Assembly (NCBI GenBank): GCA_930987725.1
Contig: CAKNKY010000010.1
Location: 1-57,715, forward strand
DNA length: 57,715 nucleotides
Direction: 5' to 3'
Source: an uncultured Anaeromassilibacillus sp.
GTDB taxonomy: Bacteria > Bacillota > Clostridia > Oscillospirales > Acutalibacteraceae
The notes under the pieces are model-generated. The model saw only the letters and a list, made by a program, of their open reading frames with translations, was not told the origin of the DNA and ran no database searches. Below, in pieces: positions 17,124 to 25,078 of this stretch (positions are counted from its first letter, which is position 1; the number at the start of each line of letters is the position of its first letter). The position numbers and the translations under genes were made by a program.

Positions 17124-19830
17124 TGTGTTCCACCCCTTCCACCGTCAAGCCGTCTTCACGGCTGTAGCGCAGTCCTGTCTGCGCCAGAGATGCGGTGAGA
17201 TCCTCATCCAGCAGCAGGACCAGCTCGCCCCTGAGCAGGGGAGCTTCCTGCCACCGCATCAGAAACCGCCTGTTGACATCCTCAAGCTCCCGAATGACGC
17301 GATCGATCCGCCATTTTCTGCTGAACACGCCGGGCAGACGAAGCTTCTGGCGCGCAATCCGCCTCGCTTCCTCCCGAGAGGGCGGGCGATCCGCCGCCAC
17401 GGAAGCGCCTCCCTCCTGCCATGGCAGGAAATGGACGGTTCCCGTTTTGCCCCGCACCATTACAAGCACATCGATCGAGGGATCGCCGTCGCGCACGGCT
17501 GCCTGCGCGGCCGTCTCCGAAACGGCCGCCGTCTCCCGCATCCAGTCGTCCAGCGTGTCCGGCCCGAAAACGGAACTTCCCTGACGCGGCGGCAGGATGA
17601 CAAACGCGCCGGCCCTGTTTTCCATCTCCTTCTGCCTGAGCTCAAACACTTCCCTGGCCCGCAGGCTTTCCTCGCTCTCCGGGAGGCAATCCTCCGTTTC
17701 CCAGCCATAGACATCCTGCACAAGGCGGGGGATATCCTCCGGCAGGCTCACATGATCCGGCAGCAGGCGTTCCGTTCTCCACAGAAGCCATGCGCCGTAA
17801 ACGGCGAGACTGCCCTCGTCCTGCCGGCCGTCCGGCGGCTTCATCACGACGCAGACGGCTTCCCGCAGGCCCTCGGGGCGATCGGTTCTCGCGTGCCGGT
17901 GCAGACGGCCGACACGCTGCAGCAGAAGGTCCATCGGGCAGAGCTCCGTGAGCAGCAGATCGAAATCCAGATCCAGTGACTGCTCCATCACCTGTGTGCC
18001 GACGACGATCAGCCCGTCGCGCTGCTTCCGGGTGGAAGTCTTCCCCACCCGCATGAGGAGCGCGTTCTCGATCGCCGCGCGATCCGGCTGCACAAACTGG
18101 GCATGGAACAGGACAACCTCCTTATCCGGCAGGCAATCGCGCAGGGAGGAGGCCAGCCACTGCGCTTTTCTAACGGTGTTGACCACCACACCGGCGCAGC
18201 CGCCGCAGCGCAGCCTCTCCCGGAGAATTGCGGGGACATCCGTCTCCGCGGCGAAGCGAATCTGCACGCCCCGGCCGCCGCCCTCCCGGGCAATCGCACG
18301 CTGTTTCGCCTCCCCGCCGCTTGTCCAGGTGAGAAGGGGATAAGAACGGCAGGTTTTCCACGGCGCATCCGGCTGCTGTTTCCCGAGGTACGCCTCCACA
18401 AGCTCGCTGCGGCGCCTGGCCGGAAGCGTGGCGGAGAGCAGGATGACCGGCACGCGGTACCGCCCCAACCAGGCCAGCGCGCGGTCGAGATACCGGTTCA
18501 TGTAAGCATCGTAAGCATGGCACTCGTCCACGACAACGACCTTGCCCGCCAGGCCGAGGTGGCGCAGCATCAGATGCTTCTGCCGGAGGGCGGCCAGCAG
18601 AATCTGATCCACCGTGCCGACAACGAAATTGGCCAGGAGCGCCTGCTTGTTTCCCTGAAACCAACTGTGCACCAAAAGCCCGCCGTCTTCCCCGTCCTGC
18701 GTCACGGCGCTGCCTTCCATCAGCCGGCAATACGATTCGTTGAGCGCGGCCATGCCGTGCGCAAGCCGGATGGAGTGCACCGTCTCCTCCGACTGCATCA
18801 GAGACCACTTTTCCAGGCGGGGAAACATCCCGTTTGCCGTCGCCTGTGTGGGGAGGCCGAACATCAGGCCGCCCGCCCCGAACCTGGCGGAGAAAAGTTC
18901 CGCCGCAGCCAGGGCGGCTTCCGTTTTTCCCACACCCATCTGCGCTTCCAGAATCAATAGCCCGGGTGTCTCCATCTGCGACGCCGTGTCCATCACAGCC
19001 CGCTGAACCGCATTCGGCGCAAAGCCAAAACGGAGACGAAAGGCCTCGTCCCCCATGCTCCGCACCTGTCCCTCCCAGGGAAAGGTCAGGCGGAGCAGCT
19101 CCCAGGCGCGCCGGGCGCGTTCGGGGCAGGCCGATTCCTCCCCCGTTTCGGAAACCGGAAGAAGCGGAAAATAGTATGGGTTGCTGGCAATCCAATCCGC
19201 CATGATGAGCAGGCCGGTCAAAAGCAGCAAGGCCGGAAGCGGCAGATCCGGCAGGTCTTCCTGCGTGAGGCCGCTCTGCCGCAGCGCCTCCCCGTAAAAC
19301 GTTTTCCAGGCGGCGCGCCAAAAGGACGAAGGCCCTTTCCCCCAATAGTTGGCGGGGTACTCCTCGAGCTGGTCGGCGACATAGTCGTCGAGACTGTTTT
19401 CCTGCGGTTTTCCGTGATGGGCGCCCACCGCGGAGGCCAATCCCTCCGAACAGCCAAGCGAGAGCAGAATCGCTTCCCCGGCACGGGCGTGGGGCGTTTT
19501 CCCCGGATAAAGGAAAGAGGCGGGGAGGGGGCACACGGCTTCCAGACGGTTTCGCGCCTCCGGCAGCCCCAGAAGGATCCGGCTTTGGAACAAGGCGGAT
19601 GCCTTTCCGATGTCATGCACCGCCCCCAGAAAGACGGCAAGAGCGGAAAGCGTTTCTTCCTCCAGCTGCATGGCCGTTCTCACGGAAGGCGGGAGCCACC
19701 GCTGCACCAGAAGGCGCATCATTTCTGCCGTATCCCGCAAGTGCATCCAAAGCGGCAGCCACAGCTCTTCCCCGCCCGATCCGCTTTTCCCTGCAAGCAG
19801 CTTCTCCTTTCCGTATTCCGTCCCAATCAC
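17104..19830 (-). CDS. cas3: Cas3 HD nuclease-helicase
   Basis: Degrades DNA marked by Cascade. The HD nuclease is N-terminal: His30 in WMHLRD, then AVHDIGK (H72-D73) and VGAHHGK. The SF2 helicase follows with AQMGVGKT (Walker A), VVVDECHAYD (DEAH-type box), LLSATLP (motif III) and QRVGRLHRH (motif VI). At 908 residues it is full length with no broken motif. Start 19830 is a GTG with a close AAGGAA ribosome site. It is the first gene of the cas operon, and the promoter lies about 33 bases upstream. Confidence 0.96.
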   Translation of the reverse strand: MIGTEYGKEKLLAGKSGSGGEELWLPLWMHLRDTAEMMRLLVQRWLPPSVRTAMQLEEETLSALAVFLGAVHDIGKASALFQSRILLGLPEARNRLEAVCPLPASFLYPGKTPHARAGEAILLSLGCSEGLASAVGAHHGKPQENSLDDYVADQLEEYPANYWGKGPSSFWRAAWKTFYGEALRQSGLTQEDLPDLPLPALLLLTGLLIMADWIASNPYYFPLLPVSETGEESACPERARRAWELLRLTFPWEGQVRSMGDEAFRLRFGFAPNAVQRAVMDTASQMETPGLLILEAQMGVGKTEAALAAAELFSARFGAGGLMFGLPTQATANGMFPRLEKWSLMQSEETVHSIRLAHGMAALNESYCRLMEGSAVTQDGEDGGLLVHSWFQGNKQALLANFVVGTVDQILLAALRQKHLMLRHLGLAGKVVVVDECHAYDAYMNRYLDRALAWLGRYRVPVILLSATLPARRRSELVEAYLGKQQPDAPWKTCRSYPLLTWTSGGEAKQRAIAREGGGRGVQIRFAAETDVPAILRERLRCGGCAGVVVNTVRKAQWLASSLRDCLPDKEVVLFHAQFVQPDRAAIENALLMRVGKTSTRKQRDGLIVVGTQVMEQSLDLDFDLLLTELCPMDLLLQRVGRLHRHARTDRPEGLREAVCVVMKPPDGRQDEGSLAVYGAWLLWRTERLLPDHVSLPEDIPRLVQDVYGWETEDCLPESEESLRAREVFELRQKEMENRAGAFVILPPRQGSSVFGPDTLDDWMRETAAVSETAAQAAVRDGDPSIDVLVMVRGKTGTVHFLPWQEGGASVAADRPPSREEARRIARQKLRLPGVFSRKWRIDRVIRELEDVNRRFLMRWQEAPLLRGELVLLLDEDLTASLAQTGLRYSREDGLTVEGVEHNERNRI

Positions 19831-19862
19831 TTCCTTTTCGCCACTCCTGACTTATTTTCCCA

Positions 19863-19871
19863 ATTATAGCA
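19863..19871 (-). promoter_or_regulatory. Promoter of the cas operon
   Basis: Extended -10 element TGC-TATAAT on the minus strand; a TTGAAA lies 19 bases further upstream in an A/T-rich tract. The 5' leader would be about 25 bases, leaving little room for leader control. Confidence 0.65.
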
Positions 19872-20172
19872 TAGAAACGGACAATTTTTTCAAAATTTTT
19901 TCTTTTTAGTTCATTTTTTTGCAGAAAGAGCTCATCGATTCTTTTGCAATTCTTACAAGCCGGGGCGGACTGCTCCCCCGGGCGTCAAAGTCTGCTCCAG
20001 CGGTTCTTCCCTTTCAGCAGAACCGCAGCTGCTCTTCCCGGCAGGACTTCCCTTCGCGCTCGTGCACCCTGTCCTCCGGCAGGATGCGTCCACCCCTTCC
20101 GCCCGGGGCAGAGCGAAACACAGGCAGCAGGCGGGCTCGGGACACAATCCACGGGTGCGCCTGCGGAACGAG
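19872..20172. other. Intergenic region upstream of cas3
   Basis: An A/T-rich block (19872-19930) upstream of the cas promoter, then about 240 bases with no gene or repeat I can support. Confidence 0.5.
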
Positions 20173-20217
20173 AACAGGCATCCGCTGCAGGCCGGAAAAG
20201 CGGCGCGGATGCCTGTT
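20173..20217. terminator. 13-bp perfect hairpin, terminator-like
   Basis: AACAGGCATCCGC (20173-20185) pairs perfectly with GCGGATGCCTGTT (20205-20217). It lies 36 bases beyond the stop of the minus-strand gene at 20253 and probably ends its transcript, although the T tract is short on both strands. Confidence 0.6.
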
Positions 20218-20252
20218 TTGCGCCCGAAACAGAAGTACCGGGCAGGAGTTCT

Positions 20253-21776
20253 TTACGGGATCAGCGTGACGGCCGTATCCTCGAACGGTTTCTCGTGGAA
20301 GACAAGACGCCACTCCACCTCCTCCACCGGCTCAAAGCGGAGCGAGGAACAGGCCGCCCGGATCCTGCCCTGCCCGCGCGGGCTGCAGACAATGGCGGTG
20401 GGGCCGTCCGCGCCGCCGATGATGCACAGCACCATGGCGCATGAGGAGGCTGTCGGCTGGCCGGGCGCGGAAGGCGCCTGCCTGGGCCGGTCGCCGTCGT
20501 CACAGTCCGCAAGGCTCACCACACCGTCCGGCAGATCCGGCGTGACGGTGTACGTCATGGCCACATAATGGCTGGGGTGCTCCATCCCCGTTTCCGGCAT
20601 CCGGCTCCAGTCCATTGTCTGGGCTTCATATTCCTGCACGGCGAGAAGATGCGGCGCACCGCCATAGGAAAAGGAAACGGTATCGCCCGGACGATGCACC
20701 CGAAAATGGGGACCGGGAACGGGAACCCTGTCCTGGGAGAGGGTGAGGGAAAGGCTGCGGAGCTCCGGCCTGCGTTTGGTCGCCCAGGGGTAGGCGCACC
20801 GCCAGATCATCCACCCGGACTCCGGATTCAGCTCATAATGCGTCAAAACCTGTTCCGCCTCATCCCCGGCAGAAGGCCCGGCGGACAAGCCGGGGATCCA
20901 GGAAATGCCGCAGCCGCTGTGCGGGGACAGCTCTCGCCCGTTTACACGCGGAACCGCGTGAAAATCCAGATGCAGCGGATTCTCGAGATCGATCTGCATG
21001 CTCTGCTCCTGCGTAAAATCCCGCCCACCTTCGTTTTCCGGGGTCAGATCCCACTTCTCCAGGAACGCCCGGATGGCGGACGGCGCGGCCTGCATGCAGA
21101 AATCCACCACCAACCCTTTGGCGCACAGATAGACGGAGGGAATGATCCAGTGGTGACCGGCCCAGTCGAATTCCTTTCGGATGCTCAGCTCACGGCCGGC
21201 CCTCCCGCTGGCGGAACGGCTCCAAAAATTGCTGTCATAATAGACTTTCCACGGCGCGGGCCGGCGCGGTGCGTCCGGATTCAGCTCCAGGTCATAGTAT
21301 TCCTCCGGATAGCGGAGTTTTCCGGGATCGAACGCGCGCTGCAGATCCCGGAGATACCGCCACGGGTCCTCCATGGGCGTGAGGCCGGTCCGCCGGGCGA
21401 TCCGGTCCAGGGCCGTTTTCTGCTCCTCCGTGCGCGGTGCATCCGCCAGAAACGCCTGAAACTGCTCCGGCGTCCACTGCCAGGCCTGCTCGAGGGCGGC
21501 GCTGTCGCCGCAGGCAAGCAGCAGGCGCAGAAAGTCGGAAAAATTTTGCGCCACGGGATGGACATAGTGCGGCGCGGGATTCATGGGGCTGACGGCGAAC
21601 ACCATCTCGCCAAAGCCGCGGACCCGGCAGAAATGAATGCCGTCCACACCGGCCCAGCCAATGATCCTGGCCCCCTTCGGCGTGCAGAAATAGGTCTCGT
21701 TTTCGTCTCGCCGCTCCAGCCCCAGAGGGGCCAGATCGATGCCATACGTGAAGAATTTCGAACAGGTCAGTTCCAT
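20253..21776 (-). CDS. Protein of unknown function with OadB-like motif
   Basis: I do not recognise a function for this 507-residue protein. It has no signal peptide or membrane span and is rich in Trp, Tyr and Pro, suggesting a soluble mixed fold (MELTCSKFFTYGIDLAPLGL at the N-terminus; HWIIPSVYLCAKGLVVDFC midway). Near the C-terminus, residues 452-462 read IIGGADGPTAI, matching the signature in the membrane core of sodium-pumping decarboxylase beta subunits, here in a non-membrane context. The start has ribosome site GGGAGGAG. It stands alone, with TATATA upstream and a hairpin downstream. Confidence 0.8.
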   Translation of the reverse strand: MELTCSKFFTYGIDLAPLGLERRDENETYFCTPKGARIIGWAGVDGIHFCRVRGFGEMVFAVSPMNPAPHYVHPVAQNFSDFLRLLLACGDSAALEQAWQWTPEQFQAFLADAPRTEEQKTALDRIARRTGLTPMEDPWRYLRDLQRAFDPGKLRYPEEYYDLELNPDAPRRPAPWKVYYDSNFWSRSASGRAGRELSIRKEFDWAGHHWIIPSVYLCAKGLVVDFCMQAAPSAIRAFLEKWDLTPENEGGRDFTQEQSMQIDLENPLHLDFHAVPRVNGRELSPHSGCGISWIPGLSAGPSAGDEAEQVLTHYELNPESGWMIWRCAYPWATKRRPELRSLSLTLSQDRVPVPGPHFRVHRPGDTVSFSYGGAPHLLAVQEYEAQTMDWSRMPETGMEHPSHYVAMTYTVTPDLPDGVVSLADCDDGDRPRQAPSAPGQPTASSCAMVLCIIGGADGPTAIVCSPRGQGRIRAACSSLRFEPVEEVEWRLVFHEKPFEDTAVTLIP

Positions 21777-21894
21777 CTTTGTCTCCTCCCGTTATATAGG
21801 CTGCCGGGACGGCGACGCATACCGCTCCGCCCGGTGAGCCCTGCTCCGCCCGGACGCCGCTGCCCTTCGCATTCGAAAAGGGCGGGCCTGCCCC
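21777..21894. other. Upstream region of the unknown-function gene
   Basis: Contains a ribosome site (GGGAGGAG) and a TATATA element on the minus strand, about 20 bases before the gene. No other feature is evident. Confidence 0.4.
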
Positions 21895-22135
21895 TCACGG
21901 GCACCGGACCGGAATGCAGATCTCCGTTAAAAATTTCTCGGTGTCGTTCGTAATGCCGTAGCCGATGGGCGCGATCTCACATGAAAGGCCTGCGATCTGC
22001 ATCCCCTCCTGCGCAATCCGGGCGAGCAGCCTGCGATACTGCGCGGGAGCATCCGTGTGGCTGCCCCGGAACCGCAGCCGCATGCAGAGCGTTTCCGGCA
22101 GGGTGAGCGTTTCGCCGGTGTAAAGGCAATCTGGT
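21895..22135 (-). pseudogene. MerR-family regulator, C-terminal remnant
   Basis: About 80 codons remain of the effector (GyrI-like) half of a MerR-type multidrug regulator. The frame reads from DCLYTGETLTLPE through AQYRRLLARIAQEG and ends GYGITNDTEKFLTEICIPV, the usual C-terminus of BmrR/BltR-like proteins. No DNA-binding domain or start precedes it: upstream the frame runs directly into the 3' end of the exporter gene. This looks like a deletion that removed the front of the regulator and joined its tail to the exporter it once controlled. The exporter's own promoter still has MerR-type geometry. Confidence 0.7.
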
Positions 22136-23491
22136 TCAAGCCGCCGGCACGGGCCCGGCGCGCCGCCGGATCAAGGCAAAGGCGATGAGGCAGATGACGA
22201 CAGAAAACAGGGAACCTGCCGCCGTAGCCAGGCCCATCGGGAACAGCGTTTCCGGGAAAAGCTGCGAGGTCGCGTAGACGCCGGGGACTCGGACCAGGGC
22301 GATGGCAAGGATGTTGTGCAAAAAGGACAGGCCGGATTTTCTGCAGGCGCAGAAATAGCCGCTGAAGCTGAAATGAATGCCGGCAAAGATACAATCGAAA
22401 ATATATCCGCGGATATACTGGCTCCCGAAACGGACAACCTCCGCGCCGTCCACCGTGCCCGGATCGGTGAACAGCGCGACAATCGATTCCGCCGTAAACT
22501 GGACTACAACGGAAGCGAGGACGCCGAATCCCACGGCAAGCATTACGGCATAGCGCAGCGTTCGGATGGCCCGATCCGGCTTCCCGGCGCCGATATTCTG
22601 TGCGCCCAGCGCGGAAACGGTGGACAGCATGGAGGACGGGATCAGGAAGAGAAAGCTGATCACTTTCTCCACAATGCCGACCGCCGCCGCGTCGTTCAGG
22701 CCGCGCTGGTTCGCGATGATCGTGATGATGATAAAGGCGATTTGGATGAGCCCGTCCTGAAACGCGATGGGGACGCCGACCTTCAAGATCTTCGCCATCA
22801 CCGGGCGCTGCGGCCGGAAGTCGCCCTTGTGCAGGACGATGCTCTTCCGCTTCAAAATCACCGCGAGGGAAACCGCCACGCTGACGGCCTGGGAGAGCGT
22901 GGTGCCGAGCGCCGCGCCCGCCGGGCCCAGCCCCAGGGCTCCGATAAACAGATAGTCCAGCACAATGTTGGCGGCGCAGGCCACGGCGATGAAGTACATC
23001 GGGCTTTTGCTGTCGCCCAGGCCGCGAAAAACAGAGCTGATGATGTTGTAGGCCGTAATAAACGGAATCCCGATAAAGCAGATGGTCAAATACGAGACTG
23101 TCCCGCCCACGGCGTCCGCCGGTGTGGACATAACCGAAACAATGGGAGAGACGAAACAGAGCAGGGCAGCCGTCAGCGCGACGGAAACCGTCAGGAACAG
23201 GATCGCTGTGTTCCCGATGTTCCGCGCGGCCTGTTTTCGATCTCCCGCCCCGACTGCCTGGCCGATGCTGACGGTTGTGCCCATCGCCAGGCCCACGATC
23301 ATCACCGTTATCATGTGCATCACCTGGGAGCCGATGGAAACGGCCGTTGTGCTGGCCACGCCCTCAAACTGCCCGATGATGAACAGGTCCGCCATGCCGT
23401 AGAGCGTTTGCAGGAAGTATGAGAGCAGATACGGCAGCGAGAAAAAGACGACATTTTTGAACACACTGCCGGTTGTAAGGTTTTTTTCCAT
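22136..23491 (-). CDS. MATE-family multidrug/cation antiporter
   Basis: A 451-residue inner-membrane exporter that expels drugs using a Na+ or H+ gradient. It has about twelve membrane segments in two six-helix halves; the first half starts FKNVVFFSLPYLLSYFLQTLYGMADLFIIG, carried here as two adjacent family blocks, and the second half starts at KVGVPIAFQDGLIQ. It is full length, ending RRRAGPVPAA. The promoter at 23531-23561 has MerR geometry, and a regulator remnant lies just downstream. Substrate unknown. Confidence 0.92.
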   Translation of the reverse strand: MEKNLTTGSVFKNVVFFSLPYLLSYFLQTLYGMADLFIIGQFEGVASTTAVSIGSQVMHMITVMIVGLAMGTTVSIGQAVGAGDRKQAARNIGNTAILFLTVSVALTAALLCFVSPIVSVMSTPADAVGGTVSYLTICFIGIPFITAYNIISSVFRGLGDSKSPMYFIAVACAANIVLDYLFIGALGLGPAGAALGTTLSQAVSVAVSLAVILKRKSIVLHKGDFRPQRPVMAKILKVGVPIAFQDGLIQIAFIIITIIANQRGLNDAAAVGIVEKVISFLFLIPSSMLSTVSALGAQNIGAGKPDRAIRTLRYAVMLAVGFGVLASVVVQFTAESIVALFTDPGTVDGAEVVRFGSQYIRGYIFDCIFAGIHFSFSGYFCACRKSGLSFLHNILAIALVRVPGVYATSQLFPETLFPMGLATAAGSLFSVVICLIAFALIRRRAGPVPAA

Positions 23492-23530
23492 ATTGCTGCA
23501 TCCTTCTTTTTCGCGGAATTGCCTTTCTTT

Positions 23531-23561
23531 ATTATAAAGTCTGCAACAGCCGCAGAGTCAA
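23531..23561 (-). promoter_or_regulatory. MerR-type promoter of the MATE exporter
   Basis: TTGACT (23561-23556) and TATAAT (23536-23531) are separated by 19 bases, longer than the normal 17. An imperfect inverted repeat CTCTGC-ggctgtt-GCAGAC fills the spacer. That geometry is the hallmark of MerR-family activation by DNA distortion, and TTGACTCT also begins the B. subtilis bmr promoter as I recall it. Confidence 0.75.
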
Positions 23562-23623
23562 GAACTTTTTCGTTTGCCCGCGACAATAAATGATAGCAGA
23601 TGTCAAGAAAGCTCCGCCCAACC
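23562..23623. other. Divergent promoter spacer
   Basis: Short spacer between the divergent exporter and deaminase promoters. I see no further element in it. Confidence 0.4.
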
Positions 23624-23652
23624 TTGACAAAAGCTATCCGTTCCGCTACTAT
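23624..23652 (+). promoter_or_regulatory. Promoter of the cytidine deaminase gene
   Basis: TTGACA (23624-23629), 17-base spacer, TACTAT (23647-23652). The transcript has a leader of about 140 bases before the start at 23802, in which I recognise no riboswitch. Confidence 0.7.
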
Positions 23653-23801
23653 CGTTTATATTGTAAAACAAATCAGTATACGGAAGGACGTGGAGCGATT
23701 CCTGTGTTTTCTTCATTTGCTCCATGAGCCTAACCTGTCTTCCGCACCACTCCAAAGGCGGAAGAAGGCAGACAAACAATCTTTGTAAGGAGGAAACCAA
23801 G

Positions 23802-24194
23802 ATGGACGCCATTTGGCGTGACCTCTATCAGGCGGCAAGGGACGCCATTCACCCGCGTGTCCTATCCCGTTTCGCAGAAGCGGGCGGTGTGGCCGCTGCG
23901 GTTGAATCCGCTTCAGGTAAAATTTATGTGGGTGTCTGTGTCGACACCGCCTGTTCGCTGGGGATATGCGCGGAACGCAATGCCATCTTTCACATGATCA
24001 CAAACGGCGAAAGCCAAATCCTCCGTGTGATTGCCGTGAATCAGAGTGGAAAGGTTATGCCGCCCTGCGGCGCCTGCCGGGAGCTGATGACGCAGCTTAT
24101 GCCGGACAAGTATGCGTCCATTGAAATCATGCTGGATTATGAAAACGGGAAAATCGTCACATTGGGAAGCCTGACCCCGGAATGGTGGGTATGA
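23802..24194 (+). CDS. cdd: Cytidine deaminase-like protein
   Basis: Zinc hydrolase of the cytidine/blasticidin deaminase fold that would convert (deoxy)cytidine or an analogue to the uridine form. The zinc site is complete: CAERNA (Cys plus the catalytic Glu) and PPCGACREL (two Cys). At 130 residues it has the usual length. Start 23802 follows AGGAGG by eight bases; an upstream in-frame ATG at 23724 lacks a ribosome site. The GICAERNAIFHMI segment resembles the blasticidin-type branch, so nucleoside salvage is likely but an antibiotic substrate is possible. Confidence 0.85.
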   Translation: MDAIWRDLYQAARDAIHPRVLSRFAEAGGVAAAVESASGKIYVGVCVDTACSLGICAERNAIFHMITNGESQILRVIAVNQSGKVMPPCGACRELMTQLMPDKYASIEIMLDYENGKIVTLGSLTPEWWV

Positions 24195-24311
24195 CAAACC
24201 CACGTTTTGTCTCCCGACGGGGCTACGGAGACAGGCAAACCCGCTAACGGCCGGGATGAACGGCATCGTTCCCGCGCCGCTGTTGAGCGCGCCGCCTGCC
24301 TTTGCGAAGGG
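24195..24311. other. Cytidine deaminase 3' region
   Basis: Intergenic bases between the deaminase stop and its terminator; nothing further recognised. Confidence 0.4.
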
Positions 24312-24358
24312 AACAAAACAGGCGGGAAGCCTTCACCGGCTTCCCGCCTGTTTTGTTT
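24312..24358 (+). terminator. Strong terminator of the deaminase gene
   Basis: A near-perfect 20-bp stem, AACAAAACAGGCGGG...CCCGCCTGTTTTGTT with a six-base loop, flanked by T-rich (plus) and A-rich sides. It could act in both directions. Confidence 0.85.
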
Positions 24359-24566
24359 GAGTGCAAATGCCATGATAAGCAAGGGGAATCCTGCCGCACG
24401 GAAGGACATTGCCCGTCTCCCATTCACGCCCTCCCTCCCCGGGGGCCGGGAGCAGAGGAAGACATGCCAACGCACCGCCGCACGATTGTGAAACGCTTCA
24501 AAAAAGGCTTGTCCGCTGCCGCACCGGATGATTTTTCCTTTTGCTTTCTTCCCTTATCAGATCCCG
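24359..24566. other. Gene-free stretch
   Basis: About 200 bases between two hairpins. I see no gene, repeat or promoter I can support. If sigK were intact on the minus strand, its remaining coding sequence would lie here, but it does not. Confidence 0.45.
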
Positions 24567-24591
24567 AAAAGCCGCATCCGCACCGGCTTTT
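24567..24591 (-). terminator. Hairpin after the sigK fragment
   Basis: AAAAGCCG and CGGCTTTT form an 8-bp stem with a nine-base loop, 20 bases beyond the fragment's stop codon on the minus strand. It could end transcription in either direction. Confidence 0.55.
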
Positions 24592-24611
24592 GGGCTTTCT
24601 TTCCCTGCGCT

Positions 24612-24818
24612 TTATCCGTTCTTCACAATGTGCGCCACAAGGCGGAGGTTATGTTCCACCAATTCGCTTTTCGCGGTTTTGTCGCCGCGGCAAAGCCGGG
24701 CCAGGCACGCCCGCTCCTCGGCAGCCGTCAGCGGGCGCGGGAACGAACCGGAACCCGTCACATGCAGGACAAGAAAGAAAAAACCGGAAAGCATACAGGA
24801 CAAAAGAGCAGTCAGCAT
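24612..24818 (-). pseudogene. sigK: Sporulation sigma factor sigK, 5' fragment
   Basis: The 68 codons from ATG 24818 (ribosome site GGAGG, nine-base spacing) encode the diagnostic start of the late mother-cell sigma factor: HVTGSGSFPRPLTAAEE followed by LVEHNLRLVAHIVK. The frame stops just after HIVKNG, before sigma region 2.2, and a hairpin follows. No downstream half occurs in the window. In several spore formers sigK is split by an excisable skin element, but the visible break does not resemble a simple element boundary because a terminator-like hairpin follows the stop. A decayed or duplicated copy is the simplest reading. Confidence 0.75.
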
Positions 24819-25078
24819 AGCAGCATCCCTCCGCACTTGATTCCGGGTCTCCCCGGTGATACCTCCATCCTATGCGGCCCCCGGCTTGTTTGGTGCCAGT
24901 CCCGCAAAATGTTCGTTCCAGGCCCGGCAATTGCGGCTTTTCTTCTTTGATTTTCCTCTCAGCCCGTCATATTTCACCTAAAAACGCAGCTGCTGCAAAC
25001 ACGCAGGACACCGCAATCGCCTGAACGACGGCCAGCCGAGGGGGGAACCTGCGGGAACATAAAAAACAGGCGGGAAGG
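24819..25078. other. Intergenic between sigK fragment and glf
   Basis: About 260 bases with no supported gene. Near 25056-25078 the sequence ACAGGCGGGAAGG echoes the arm of the terminator at 24312, and may be part of the glycan operon's end. Confidence 0.4.

Noticed and set aside
24312-24358. Long inverted repeat as a recombination site or IS end.
   Set aside because: Six-base loop and T-rich flank make a terminator the simpler reading; there is no transposase or target duplication.
24567-24818. sigK interruption as a classical skin element within this window.
   Set aside because: The missing 3' half, a large intervening element and a serine recombinase are all absent from the window.
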